Positions 1-9,144 of a stretch of 64,000 bases of DNA are shown in pieces (the first letter of the stretch is position 1; each line of letters opens with the position of its first letter). A program made the position numbers and the translations under genes. The notes under the pieces are model-generated. The model worked only from the letters and a program-made list of their open reading frames with translations, had not been told where the DNA came from and searched no databases. The stretch comes from Aradus depressus. Lineage: Eukaryota; Arthropoda; Insecta; Hemiptera; Aradidae. The stretch covers positions 186,001-250,000 of the forward strand of contig OY759218.1 in the NCBI GenBank assembly GCA_963662175.1, read 5' to 3'.

Positions 1-88
1 TGTAATGAATGTATCAACATCAAATTTCGTATTTAAAATTACCATTCACGGAGGACATAACCAGTCAAATTTCAGCGATATCGGCCGA

Positions 89-115
89 GGGGAGGGGGGA
101 GTTCCGGGGTGGGGG
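89..115 (+). other. G-quadruplex-type motif (one per monomer)
   Basis: Four G runs of 4, 6, 4 and 5 bases are separated by loops of 1 (a), 6 (agttcc) and 1 (t). This meets the usual four-run criterion for a G-quadruplex on the plus strand. The same motif recurs in nearly every 144-bp monomer. In the terminal monomer of each unit the last run is replaced by an agaggg form, which still leaves four runs of at least three G. Whether it folds in cells cannot be judged from sequence. Confidence 0.8.
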
Positions 116-562
116 CCCTTTTCAAGAATCCCAATAACTGCCCATGTAATGAATGTATCGACATCAAATTTCGTATTTAATACTAAAATCCACTTAGGAC
201 ATAACCAGTCAAATTTCAGCGATATCGGCTGAGGGGAGGGGGAAGTTCCGGGGTGGGGGCTCAATTCAAAAATCCCAATAACTGCCGATGTAATAAATGT
301 ATCGACATCAAATTTCGTATTTAAAACTAAAATCCACTTAGGACATAACCAGTAAAATTTCAGCGATATCGGCCGAGGGGAGGGGGGAGTTCCGGGGTGG
401 GGGCTCAATTCAAAAATCCCAATAACTGCCGATGTAATGAATGTATCGACATCAAATTTCATATTTAAAACTAAAATCCTTTTAGGACATAACCAGTCAA
501 ATTTCAGCGATATCGGCTGAGGGGAGGGTGGAGTTCCGGGGAGAGGGCTCAGTTAAAAATCC

Positions 563-705
563 ACAACCCCTCTCCCGTCCACAATTTTGTGACGTTACAC
601 ACTTTTTTTTCCTATTTGGCCTTCAAGAATACTACATATGAAATTTCATGACAATCCGACCATTAATCAATGAGTTAGCACTATTTTTATGCTTAGCCCC
701 CCCTT
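563..705. repeat. Spacer half A (representative)
   Basis: This is the first half of the roughly 357-bp spacer that closes each higher-order unit. It begins acaacccc, has acaattttgtgac, a run of eight T, then ctacatatgaaatttcatga and caatccgaccattaat, and ends in gcttagccccccctt. It aligns colinearly with half B directly downstream at an offset of 143 bp, at about two-thirds identity by eye over the first 105 bases. Two linked sequence versions of half A exist across the window. One has gacgttacacac with gcactattgttatg; the other has gacatcacacac with gcactatttttatg. Some copies are mixtures of the two, including this one. Confidence 0.85.
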
Positions 706-720
706 ACAACCCCCCCTCCC
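697..720 (-). other. C-rich tract in spacer (opposite-strand G runs)
   Basis: This tract has C runs of 7, 7 and 3 bases separated by ttacaa and t, which gives G runs on the minus strand. A related C-rich tract lies about 143 bp upstream in half A. Monomers put G runs on the plus strand and spacers put them on the minus strand, so the array alternates in G-run polarity once per higher-order unit. Run length varies between copies: a variant cttccctta interrupts the first run in one spacer family, and eight-C versions occur at about 33021 and 36185. Confidence 0.75.
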
Positions 721-900
721 GTTCGAAATTTTGGGACGCCACATAGCCTATTATTCAATCGGTCTTGGAAGGATGCTACATGTGAAGTTTCATGAATATC
801 CGTCCAGCCGTTTGGGCGTGATGCTGGAATAAACATACAAACAAACCCCGTTTCAGTATCGAAGTATAGAAGCCGGTGGAAGAGAATGGGTTGATAAACG
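706..900. repeat. Spacer half B and connector (representative)
   Basis: This half begins acaaccccccctcccgttcg, parallel to half A. It continues through aaattttgggacgcc, ctacatgtgaagtttcatga and ccgtccagccgtttgggcg to aataaacatacaaac. A connector ending gactctgaattttaaaatcc joins the next monomer. The stretch at 781-846 resembles the conserved terminal segment seen in many insect transposable elements: a tttcat...atc.gt.cagccgttt core followed by a catacaaac tail. That resemblance is from memory of the motif, not from a search. A linked variant, for example at 1500-1717, has ttgcgacgcc and cctcttattc and lacks gtatagaa. That loss shortens its unit by 8 bp. Confidence 0.8.
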
Positions 901-1080
901 ACTCTGAATTTTAAAATCCCAATAACTGCCGATGTAATGAATGTATCAACATCAAATTTCGTATTTAAAATTAACATTCACGGAGGACATAACCAGTCAA
1001 ATTTCAGCGATATCGGCCGAGGGGAGGGGGGAGTTCCGGGGTGGGGGCCCTTTTCAAGAATCCCAATAACTGCCCATGTA

Positions 1081-1224
1081 ATTAATGTATCGACATCAAA
1101 TTTCGTATTTAAAACTAAAATCCACTTAGGATATAACCAGTCAAATTTCAGCGATATCGGCTGAGGGGAGGGGGGAGTTCCGGGGTGGGGGCTCAATTCA
1201 AAAATCCCAATAACTGCCGATGTA
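1081..1224. repeat. Representative 144-bp satellite monomer
   Basis: This is one complete monomer, from the atxaatgtatc start to the next such start. It has four recognisable parts. There is an A+T-rich first half with tttcgtatttaaaact. A short palindrome cgatatcg lies in the middle. A G-rich tract of four G runs follows. A connector, ctcaattcaaaaatcccaat, leads to gccgatgta. Two copies of tcaaatttc lie 45 bp apart inside most monomers and act as a deletion hotspot (see 8408). The length is exactly three times 48, so one minus-strand frame stays open across consecutive copies. Copies differ by only a few positions, which define the alpha, beta, gamma and delta types. Confidence 0.95.
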
Positions 1225-2207
1225 ATAAATGTATCGACATCAAATTTCGTATTTAAAACTAAAATCCAATTAGGACATAGCCAGTAAAATTTCAGCGATA
1301 TCGGCCGAGGGGAGGGAGGAGTTCCGGGGAGAGGGCTCAGTTCAAACATCCACAACCCCCCTCCCGTTCACAATTTTGTGACATCACACACTTTTTTTTC
1401 CTATTTGGCCTTCAAGAATACTACATATGAAATTTCATGACAATCCGACCATTAATCAATGAGTTAGCACTTTTTTTATGCTTAGCCTTCCCTTACAACC
1501 CCCCCTCCCGTTCGAAATTTTGCGACGCCACATAGCCTCTTATTCAATCGGTCTTGGAAGGATGCTACATGTGAAGTTTCATGAATATCCGTCCAGCCGT
1601 TTGGGCGTGATGCTGGAATAAACATACAAACTAACCCCGTTTCAGTATCGAAGCCGGTGGAATAGAATGGGTTGATAAGCGACTCTGAATTTTAAAATCC
1701 CAATAACTGCCGATGTAATGAATGTATCAACATCAAATTTCGTATTTAAAATTAACATTCACGGAGGACATAACCAGTCAAATTTCAGCGATATCGGCCG
1801 AGGGGAGGGGGGAGTTCCGGGGTGGGGGCCCTTTTCAAGAATCCCAATAACTGCCCATGTAATGAATGTATCGACATCAAATTTCGTATTTAAAACTAAA
1901 ATCCACTTAGGACATAACCAGTCAGATTTCAGCGATATCGGCTGAGGGGAGGGGGGAGTTCCGGGGTGGGGGCTCAATTCAAAAATCCCAATAACTGCCG
2001 ATGTAATGAATGTATCAACATCAAATTTCGTATTTAAAATTAACATTCACGGAGGTCATAACCACTCAAATTTCAGCGATATCGGCCGAGGGGAGGGGGG
2101 AGTTCCGGGGTGGGGGCCCTTTTCAAAAATCCCAATAACTGCCCATGTAATGAATGTATCGACATCAAATTTCGTATTTAAAACAAAAATCCACTTAGGA
2201 CATAACC

Positions 2208-2239
2208 TATTTTTATGCTTAGCCCCCTCTTACAATATA
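2208..2239. repeat. Spacer-derived patch inside a monomer (+16 bp)
   Basis: Sixteen monomer bases, normally following ataacc, are replaced by 32 bases matching the A-B boundary of the spacer (tatttttatgcttagccc, then cctcttacaa, then tata). The monomer resumes at tatcggccgag. The net gain of 16 bp explains the 949-bp units (933 + 16). The same patch is at 7214-7245, 13663-13694, 18966-18997, 20059-20090 and 24286-24317, so it arose once and was amplified with its unit. The copies at 7214 and 24286 share a further change, ttattcttag for ttatgcttag. Confidence 0.9.
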
Positions 2240-5200
2240 TATCGGCCGAGGGGAGGGGGGAGTTCCGGGGTGGGGGCCCTTTTCAAGAATCCCAATAACT
2301 GCCCATGTAATTAATGTATCGACATCAAATTTCGTATTTAAAACTAAAATCCACTTAGGATATAACCAGTCAAATTTCAGCGATATCGGCCGAGGGGAGG
2401 GGGGAGTTCCGGGGTGGGGGCCCTTTTCAAAAATCCCAATAACTGCCCATGTAATGAATGTATCGACATCAAATTTCGTATTTAAAACAAAAATCCACTT
2501 AGGACATAACCAGTCAAATTTCAGCGATATCGGCCGAGGGGAGGAGGGAGTTCCGGGGAGAGGGCTCAGTTCAAACATCCACAACCCCCCTCCCGTTCAC
2601 AATTTTGTGACATCACACACTTTTTTTTCCTATTTGGCCTTCAAGAATACTACATATGAAATTTCATGACAATCCGACCATTAATTAAAGAGTTAGCACT
2701 ATTTTTATGCTTAGCCCCCCCTTACAACCCCCCCTCCCGTTCGAAATTTTGGGACGCCACATAGCCTATTATTCAATCGGTCTTGGCAGGATGCTACATG
2801 TGAAGTTTCATGAATATCCGTCCAGCCGTTTGGGCGTGATGCTGGAATAAACATACAAACAAACCCCGTTTCAGTATCGAAGTATAGAAGCCGGTGGAAG
2901 AGAATGGGTAGATAAGCGACTCTGAATTTTAAAATCCCAATAACTGCCGATGTAATGAATGTATCAACATCAAATTTCGTATTTAAAATTAACATTCACG
3001 GAGGACATAACCAGTCAAATTTCAGCGATATCGGCCGAGGGGAGGTGGGAGTTCCGGGGTGGGGGCCCTTTTCAAAAATCCCAATAACTGCCCATGTAAT
3101 GAATGTATCGACATCAAATTTCGTATTTAAAACAAAAATCCACTTAGGACATAACCAGTCAAATTTCAGCGATATCGGCCGAGGGGAGGAGGGAGTTCCG
3201 GGGAGAGGGCTCAGTTCAAACATCCACAACCCCCCTCCCGTTCACAATTTTGTGACATCACACACTTTTTTTTCCTATTTGGCCTTCAAGAATACTACAT
3301 ATGAAATTTCATGACAATCCGACCATTAATCAATGAGTTAGCACTATTTTTATGCTTAGCCCCCTCTTACAACCCCCCCTCCCGTTCGAAATTTTGCGAC
3401 GCCACATAGCCTCTTATTCAATCGGTCTTGGAAGGATGCTACATGTGAAGTTTCATGAATATCCGTCCAGCCGTTTGGGCGTGATGCTGGAATAAACATA
3501 CAAACTAACCCCGTTTCAGTATCGAAGTATAGAAGCCGGTGGAAGAGAATGGGTTGATAAGCGACTCTGAATTTTTAAAATTCCAATAACTGCCGATGTA
3601 ATGAATGTATCAACATCAAATTTCGTATTTAACATTAACATTCACGGAGGACATAACCAGTCAAATTTCAGCGATATCGGCCGAGGGGAGGGGGGAGTTC
3701 CGGGGTGGGGGCCCTTTTCAAGAATCCCAATAACTGCCCATGTAATGAATGTATCGACATCTAATTTCGTATTTAAAACTAAAATCCACTTAGGACATAA
3801 CCAGTCAAATTTCAGCGATATCGGCTGAGGGGAGGGGGGAGTTCCGGGGTGGGGGCTCAATTCAAAAATCCCAATAACTGCCGATGTAATAAATGTATCG
3901 ACATCAAATTTCGTTTTTAAAACTAAAATCCACTTAGGACATAACCAGTAAAATTTCAGCGATATCGGCCGAGAGGAGGGGGGAGTTCCGGGGTGGGGGC
4001 TCAATTCAAAAATCCCAATAACTGCCGATGTAATGAATGTATCGACATCAAATTTCGTATTTAAAACAAAAATCCACTTAGGACATAACCAGTCAAATTT
4101 CAGCGATATCGGCCGAGGGGAGAGGGGAGTTCCGGGGAGAGGGCTCAGTTCAAACATCCACAACCCCCCTCCCGTTCACAATTTTGTGACATCACACACT
4201 TTTTTTTCCTATTTGGCCTTCAAGAATTCTACATATGAAATTTCATGATAATCCGACCATTAATTAATGGGTTAGCACTATTGGTATGCTTAGCCCCCCC
4301 CTTACAACCCCCCCTCCCGTTCGAAATTTTGGGACGCCACATAGCCTATTATTCAATCGGTCTTGGAAGGATGGTACATGTGAAGTTTCATGAATATCCG
4401 TCCAGCCGTTTGGGCGTGATGCTGGAATAAACATACAAACTAACCCCGTTTCAGTATCGAAGCCGGTGGAAGAGAATGGGTTGATAAACGACTCTGAATT
4501 TTAAAATCCCAATAACTGCCGATGTAATGAATGTATCAACATCAAATTTCGTATTTAAAATTAACATTCACGGAGGACATAACATGTCAAATTTCAGCGA
4601 TATCGGCCGAGGGGAGGGGGGAGTTCCGGGGTGGGGGCCCTTTTCAAGAATCCCAATAACTGCCCATGTAATTAATGTATCGACATCAAATTTCGTATTT
4701 AAAACTAAAATCCACTTAGGATATAACCAGTCAAATTTCAGCGATATCGGCTGAGGGGAGGGGGGAGTTCCGGGGTGGGGGCTCAATTCAAAAATCCCAA
4801 TAACTGCCGATGTAATAAATGTATCGATATCAAATTTCGTATTTAAAACTAAATTCCAATTAGGACATAGCCAGTAAAATTTCAGCGATATCGGCCGAGG
4901 GGAGGGAGGAGTTCCGGGGAGAGGGCTCAGTTCAAACATCCACAACCCCCCTCCCGTTCACAATTTTGTGACATCACACACTTTTTTTTCCTATTTGGCC
5001 TTCAAGAATACTACATATGAAATTTCATGACAATCCGACCATTAATCAATGAGTTAGCACTATTTTTATGCTTAGCCTTCCCTTACAACCCCCCCTCCCG
5101 TTCGAAATTTTGCGACGCCACATAGCCTATTATTCAATCGGTCTTGGAAGGATGCTACATGTGAAGTTTCATGAATATCCATCCAGCCGTTTGGGCGTGA

Positions 5201-5307
5201 TGCTGGAATAAACATACAAACTAACCCCGTTTCAGTATCGAAGCCGGTGGAAGAGAATGGGTTGATAAACGACTCTGAATTTTAAAATCCCAATAACTGC
5301 CGATGTA

Positions 5308-7960
5308 ATGAATGTATCAACATCAAATTCCGTATTTAAAATAACATTCACGGAGGACATAACCAGTCAAATTTCAGCGATATCGGCCAAGGGGAGGGGG
5401 GAGTTCCGGGGTGGGGGCCCTTTTCAAGAATCCCAATAACCGCCCATGTAATTAATGTATCGACATCAAATTTCGTATTTAAAACTAAAATCCACTTAGG
5501 ATATAACCAGTCAAATTTCAGCGATATCGGCTGAGGGGAGGGGGGAGTTCCGGGGTGGGGGCTCAATTCAAAAATCCCAATAACTGCCGATGTAATAATT
5601 GTATCGATATCAAATTTCGTATTTAAAACTAAAATCCAATTAGGACATAGCCAGTAAAATTTCAGCGATTTCGGCCGAGGGGAGGGAGGAGTTCCGGGGA
5701 GAGGGCTCAGTTCAAACATCCACAACCCCCCTCCCGTTCACAATTTTGTGACATCACACACTTTTTTTTCCTATTTGGCCTTCAAGAATACTACATATGA
5801 AATTTCATGACAATCCGACCATTAATCAATGAGTTAGCACTATTTTTATGCTTAGCCTTCCCTTACAACCCCCCCTCCCGTTCGAAATTTTGCGACGCCA
5901 CATAGCCTCTTATTCAATCGGTCTTGGAAGGATGCTACATGTGAAGTTTCATGAATATCCGTCCAGCCGTTTGGGCGTGATGCTGGAATAAACATACAAA
6001 CTAACCCCGTTTCAGTATCGAAGCCGGTGGAAGAGAATGGGTTGATAAGCGACTCTGAATTTTAAAATCCCAATAACTGCCGATGTAATGAATGTATCAA
6101 CATCAAATTTCGTATTTAAAATTAACATTCACGGAGGACATAACCAGTCAAATTTCAGCGATATCGGCCGAGGGGAGGGGGGAGTTCCGGGGTGGGGGCC
6201 CTTTTCAAGAATCCCAATAACTGCCCATGTAATGAATGTATCGACATCAAATTTCGTATTTAAAACTAAAATCCACTTAGGACATAACCAGTCAGATTTC
6301 AGCGATATCGGCTGAGGGGAGGGGGGAGTTCCGGGGTGGGGGCTCAATTCAAAAATCCCAATAACTTCCGATGTAATAAATGTATCGACATCAAATTTCG
6401 TATTTAAAACTAAAATCCACTTAGGACATAACCAGTAATATTTCAGCGATATCGGCCGAGGGGAGGGGGGAGTTCCGGGGTGGGGGCTCAATTCAAAAAT
6501 CCCAATAACTGCCGATGTAATGAATGTATCGACATCAAATTTCATATTTAAAACTAAAATCCTTTTAGGACATAACCAGTCAAATTTCAGCGATATCGGC
6601 TGAGGGGAGGGTGGAGTTCCGGGGAGAGGGCTCAGTTAAAAATCCACAACCCCCCTCCCGTCCACAATTTTGTGACGTTACACACTTTTTTTTCCTATTT
6701 GGCCTTCTAGAATACTACATATGAAATTTCATGACAATCCGACCATTAATTAATGAGTTAGCACTATTGTTATGCTTAGCCCCCCCTTACAACCCCCCCT
6801 CCCGTTCGAAATTTTGGGACGCCACATAGCCTATTATTCAATCGGTCTTGGAAGGATGCTACATGTGAAGTTTCATGAATATCCGTTTGGGCGTGATGCT
6901 GGAATAAACATACAAACAAACCCCGTTTCAGTATCGAAGTATAGAAGCCGGTGGAAGAGAATGGGTAGATGAGCGACTCTGAATTTTAAAATCCCAATAA
7001 CTGCCGATGTAATGAATGTATCAACATCAAATTTCGTATTTAAAATTAACATTCACGGAGGTCATAACCTCTCAAATTTCAGCGATATCGGCCGAGGGGA
7101 GGGGGGAGTTCCGGGGTGGGGGCCCTTTTCAAAAATCCCAATAACTGCCCATGTAATGAATGTATCGACATCAAATTTCGTATTTAAAACAAAAATCCAC
7201 TTAGGACATAACCTATTTTTATTCTTAGCCCCCTCTTACAATATATATCGGCCGAGGGGAGGGGGGAGTTCCGGGGTGGGGGCCCTTTTCAAGAATCCCA
7301 ATAACTGCCCATGTAATTAATGTATCGACATCAAATTTCGTATTTAAAACTAAAATCCACTTAGGATATAACCAGTCAAATTTCAGCGATATCGGCCGAG
7401 GGGAGGGGGGAGTTCCGGGGTGGGGGCCCTTTTCAAAAATCCCAATAACTGCCCATGTAATGAATGTATCGACATCAAATTTCGTATTTAAAACAAAAAT
7501 CCACTTAGGACATAACCAGTCAAATTTCAGCGATATCGGCCGGGGGGAGGAGGGAGTTCCGGGGAGAGGGCTCAGTTCAAACACCCACAACCCCCCTCCC
7601 GTTCACAATTTTGTGACATCACACACTTTTGTTTCCTATTTGGCCTTCAAGAATACTACATATGAAATTTCATGACAATCCGACCATTAATTAAAGAGTT
7701 AGCACTATTTTTATGCTTAGCCCCCCCTTACAACCCCCCCTCCCGTTCGAAATTTTGGGACGCCACATAGCCTATTATTCAATCGGTCTTGGCAGGATGC
7801 TACATGTGAAGTTTCATGAATATCCGTCCAGCCGTTTGGGCGTGATGCTGGAATAAACATACAAACTAACCCCGTTTCAGTATCGAAGTATAGAAGCCGG
7901 TGGAAGAGAATGGGTTGATAAGCGACTCTGAATTTTAAAATCCCAATAACTGCCGATGTA
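5308..7960. repeat. Segment paired with 22378-25032 (offset about 17,071 bp)
   Basis: Unit starts 6088/23159, 7012/24084 and 7961/25033 correspond. Several rare changes are shared: an 8-bp loss of ccagccgt in spacer half B (about 6885 and 23957), ccagtaatatttcag (6431 and 23504), ataacctctcaaat (about 7066 and 24138), ttattcttag in the patch, ggccggggggagg and aaacacccacaacc. These fix common ancestry of the two segments apart from the 11,455-bp relationship. Confidence 0.88.
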
Positions 7961-8407
7961 ATGAATGTATCAACATCAAATTTCGTATTTAAAATTAACA
8001 TTCAAGGAGGACATAACCAGTCAAATTTCAGCGATATCGGCCGAGGGGAGGGGGGAGTTCCGGGGTGGGGGCCCTTTTTAAGAATCCCAATAACTGCCCA
8101 TGTAATGAATGTATCGACATCAAATTTCGTATTTAAAACTAAAATCCACTTAGGACATAACCAGTCAAATTTCAGCGATATCGGCTGAGGGGAGGGGGGA
8201 GTTCCGGGGTGGGGGCTCAATTCAAAAATCCCAATAACTGCCGATGTAATAAATGTATCGACATCAAATTTCGTATTTAAAACTAAAATCCACTTAGGAC
8301 ATAACCAGTAAAATTTCAGCGATATCGGCCGAGGGGAGGGGGGAGTTCCGGGGTGGGGGCTCAATTCAAAAATCCCAATAACTGCCGATGTAATGAATGT
8401 ATCGACA

Positions 8408-8416
8408 TCAAATTTC
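8408..8416. repeat. 45-bp intra-monomer deletion junction
   Basis: In this monomer the two tcaaatttc copies that normally lie 45 bp apart have collapsed into one. The unit starting at 7961 is therefore 887 bp rather than 932. This is what recombination or slippage between short direct repeats produces. I found no second copy of this deletion in the window, so it was not amplified. Confidence 0.9.
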
Positions 8417-9011
8417 AGCGATATCGGCTGAGGGGAGGGTGGAGTTCCGGGGAGAGGGCTCAGTTAAAAATCCACAACCCCCCTCCCGTCCACAATTTTG
8501 TGACGTTACACACTTTTTTTTCCTATTTGGCCTTCAAGAATACTACATATGAAATTTCATGACAATCCGACCATTAATTAATGAGTTAGCACTATTGTTA
8601 TGCTTAGCCCCCCCTTACAACCCCCCCTCCCGTTCGAAATTTTGGGACGCCACATAGCCTATTATTCAATCGGTCTTGGAAGGATGCTACATGTGAAGTT
8701 TCATGAATATCCGTCCAGCCGTTTGGGCGTGATGCTGGAATAAACATACAAACAAACCCCGTTTCAGTATCGAAGTATAGAAGCCGGTGGAAGAGAATGG
8801 GTTGATAAACGACTCTGAATTTTAAAATCCCAATAACTGCCGATGTAATGAATGTATCAACATCAAATTTCGTATTTAAAATTAACATTCACGGAGGACA
8901 TAACCACTCAAATTTCAGCGATATCGGCCGAGGGGAGGGGGGAGTTCCGGGGTGGGGGCCCTTTTCAAAAATCCCAATAACTGCCCATGTAATGAATGTA
9001 TCGACATCAAA

Positions 9012-9022
9012 TTTCGTATTTA
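9012..9022. repeat. Target-site duplication, left copy
   Basis: The 11-bp sequence tttcgtattta directly precedes the element's tail and recurs at 10959-10969 and 10979-10989 on the other side. It is the normal satellite sequence at this monomer position. The exact boundary is blurred because the last bases, tta, are also compatible with the taaa tail. Confidence 0.7.
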
Positions 9023-9144
9023 TTTTTTTTATTTATTTATTTACATATTCACAACGACAACATTTGTCACTAGTGATCGTGATGATGTGCTGTGGCCAGT
9101 GTGTCGCTGTACTGCTGAGGTACGTGACCGAAGAGGAGTCCAGG
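9023..9144 (-). other. Retrotransposon 3' untranslated region and A-rich tail
   Basis: Minus-strand sequence after the tag stop runs about 100 nt without a recognisable second frame. It ends in a tail of taaa repeats with an A-rich stretch that merges into the satellite target taaatacgaaa. No separate aataaa-type polyadenylation signal can be told apart from the taaa repeats. Repeats of this kind, rather than pure poly(A), are known for several arthropod non-LTR elements. Confidence 0.75.

Larger units (their letters stand above)
5..936. repeat. Representative four-monomer higher-order unit
   Basis: This 932-bp unit shows the full set of monomer types in order. The first (alpha) has aattaacattcacggagg, here with one substitution, and ends in gggggcccttttcaagaatc. 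The second (beta) has ccacttaggacataaccagtc and tatcggctgagg. The third (gamma) begins ataaatgtatcgac and has ccagtaaaatttc. The fourth (delta) has ttcatatttaaaac and gagggtggagttcc, then runs into the spacer through ggggagagggctcag. The spacer follows from about 563. Other four-monomer units start at 11460, 16763, 33251, 34183, 36415, 37347 and 48097, among others. The length is 357 + 4 x 144 minus one base in the delta-spacer junction. Confidence 0.93.
1..5290. repeat. Superordinate repeat, copy 1 (offset 11,455 bp)
   Basis: This stretch matches 11456 to about 16745 with unit starts in register: 5/11460, 937/12392, 1718/13173, 2955/14410, 4527/15982, 5308/16763. Private variants shared by both include aaaattaccattcacgg at the first unit, tttaatactaaaatcc in its second monomer and gagggggaagttcc. 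Differences are few, for example gaggtggga at about 3044. The retrotransposon lies between the copies and is not duplicated. Confidence 0.9.
1..9022. repeat. Satellite higher-order array, block 1
   Basis: This block is continuous tandem repeat with no gene. Multi-monomer units, recognised by a first monomer containing aattaacattcacggagg, start at 5, 937, 1718, 2006, 2955, 3601, 4527, 5308, 6088, 7012, 7961 and 8848. Spacings are 932, 781, 288, 949, 646, 926, 781, 780, 924, 949 and 887 bp. All fit n x 144 bp plus a 357-bp spacer once the recurring small indels are allowed for (-1, -8, -45, +16). A spacing of 288 marks two monomers followed by another first-type monomer with no spacer between. 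Bases 1-4 are the end of a preceding monomer. The block ends inside a monomer where the retrotransposon is inserted. Confidence 0.97.

Noticed and set aside
46..462. Minus-strand frames of 77-197 codons throughout the array (ISLKFDWLCPKWILVLNTKF-type peptide repeats)
   Set aside because: They are produced by a 144-bp period with no stop in one frame. Starts and ends vary with each spacer, the reverse strand is open as well, and there is no sign of a gene structure.
716..730. RNA polymerase III B box (gttcgaaat) suggesting a tRNA-derived SINE
   Set aside because: The similarity to GGTTCGAnnCC is partial, there is no convincing A box at the right distance, and no tRNA fold or terminal tail was found.
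721..740. CENP-B box-like sequence around ttcgaaattttggga
   Set aside because: The spacing and the required A and CGGG positions do not match the 17-bp box.
693..977. 94-codon minus-strand frame in the spacer
   Set aside because: It recurs once per spacer because the spacer is conserved. Its content (RPNGWTDIHETSH) is just the transposon-end-like motif read backwards, with no known domain.
937..1164. Plus-strand frames beginning MNVSTSNFVF
   Set aside because: They are the other reading of the same monomers. The many near-identical short frames end at the first tga in beta monomers, and no codon-level conservation can be argued.
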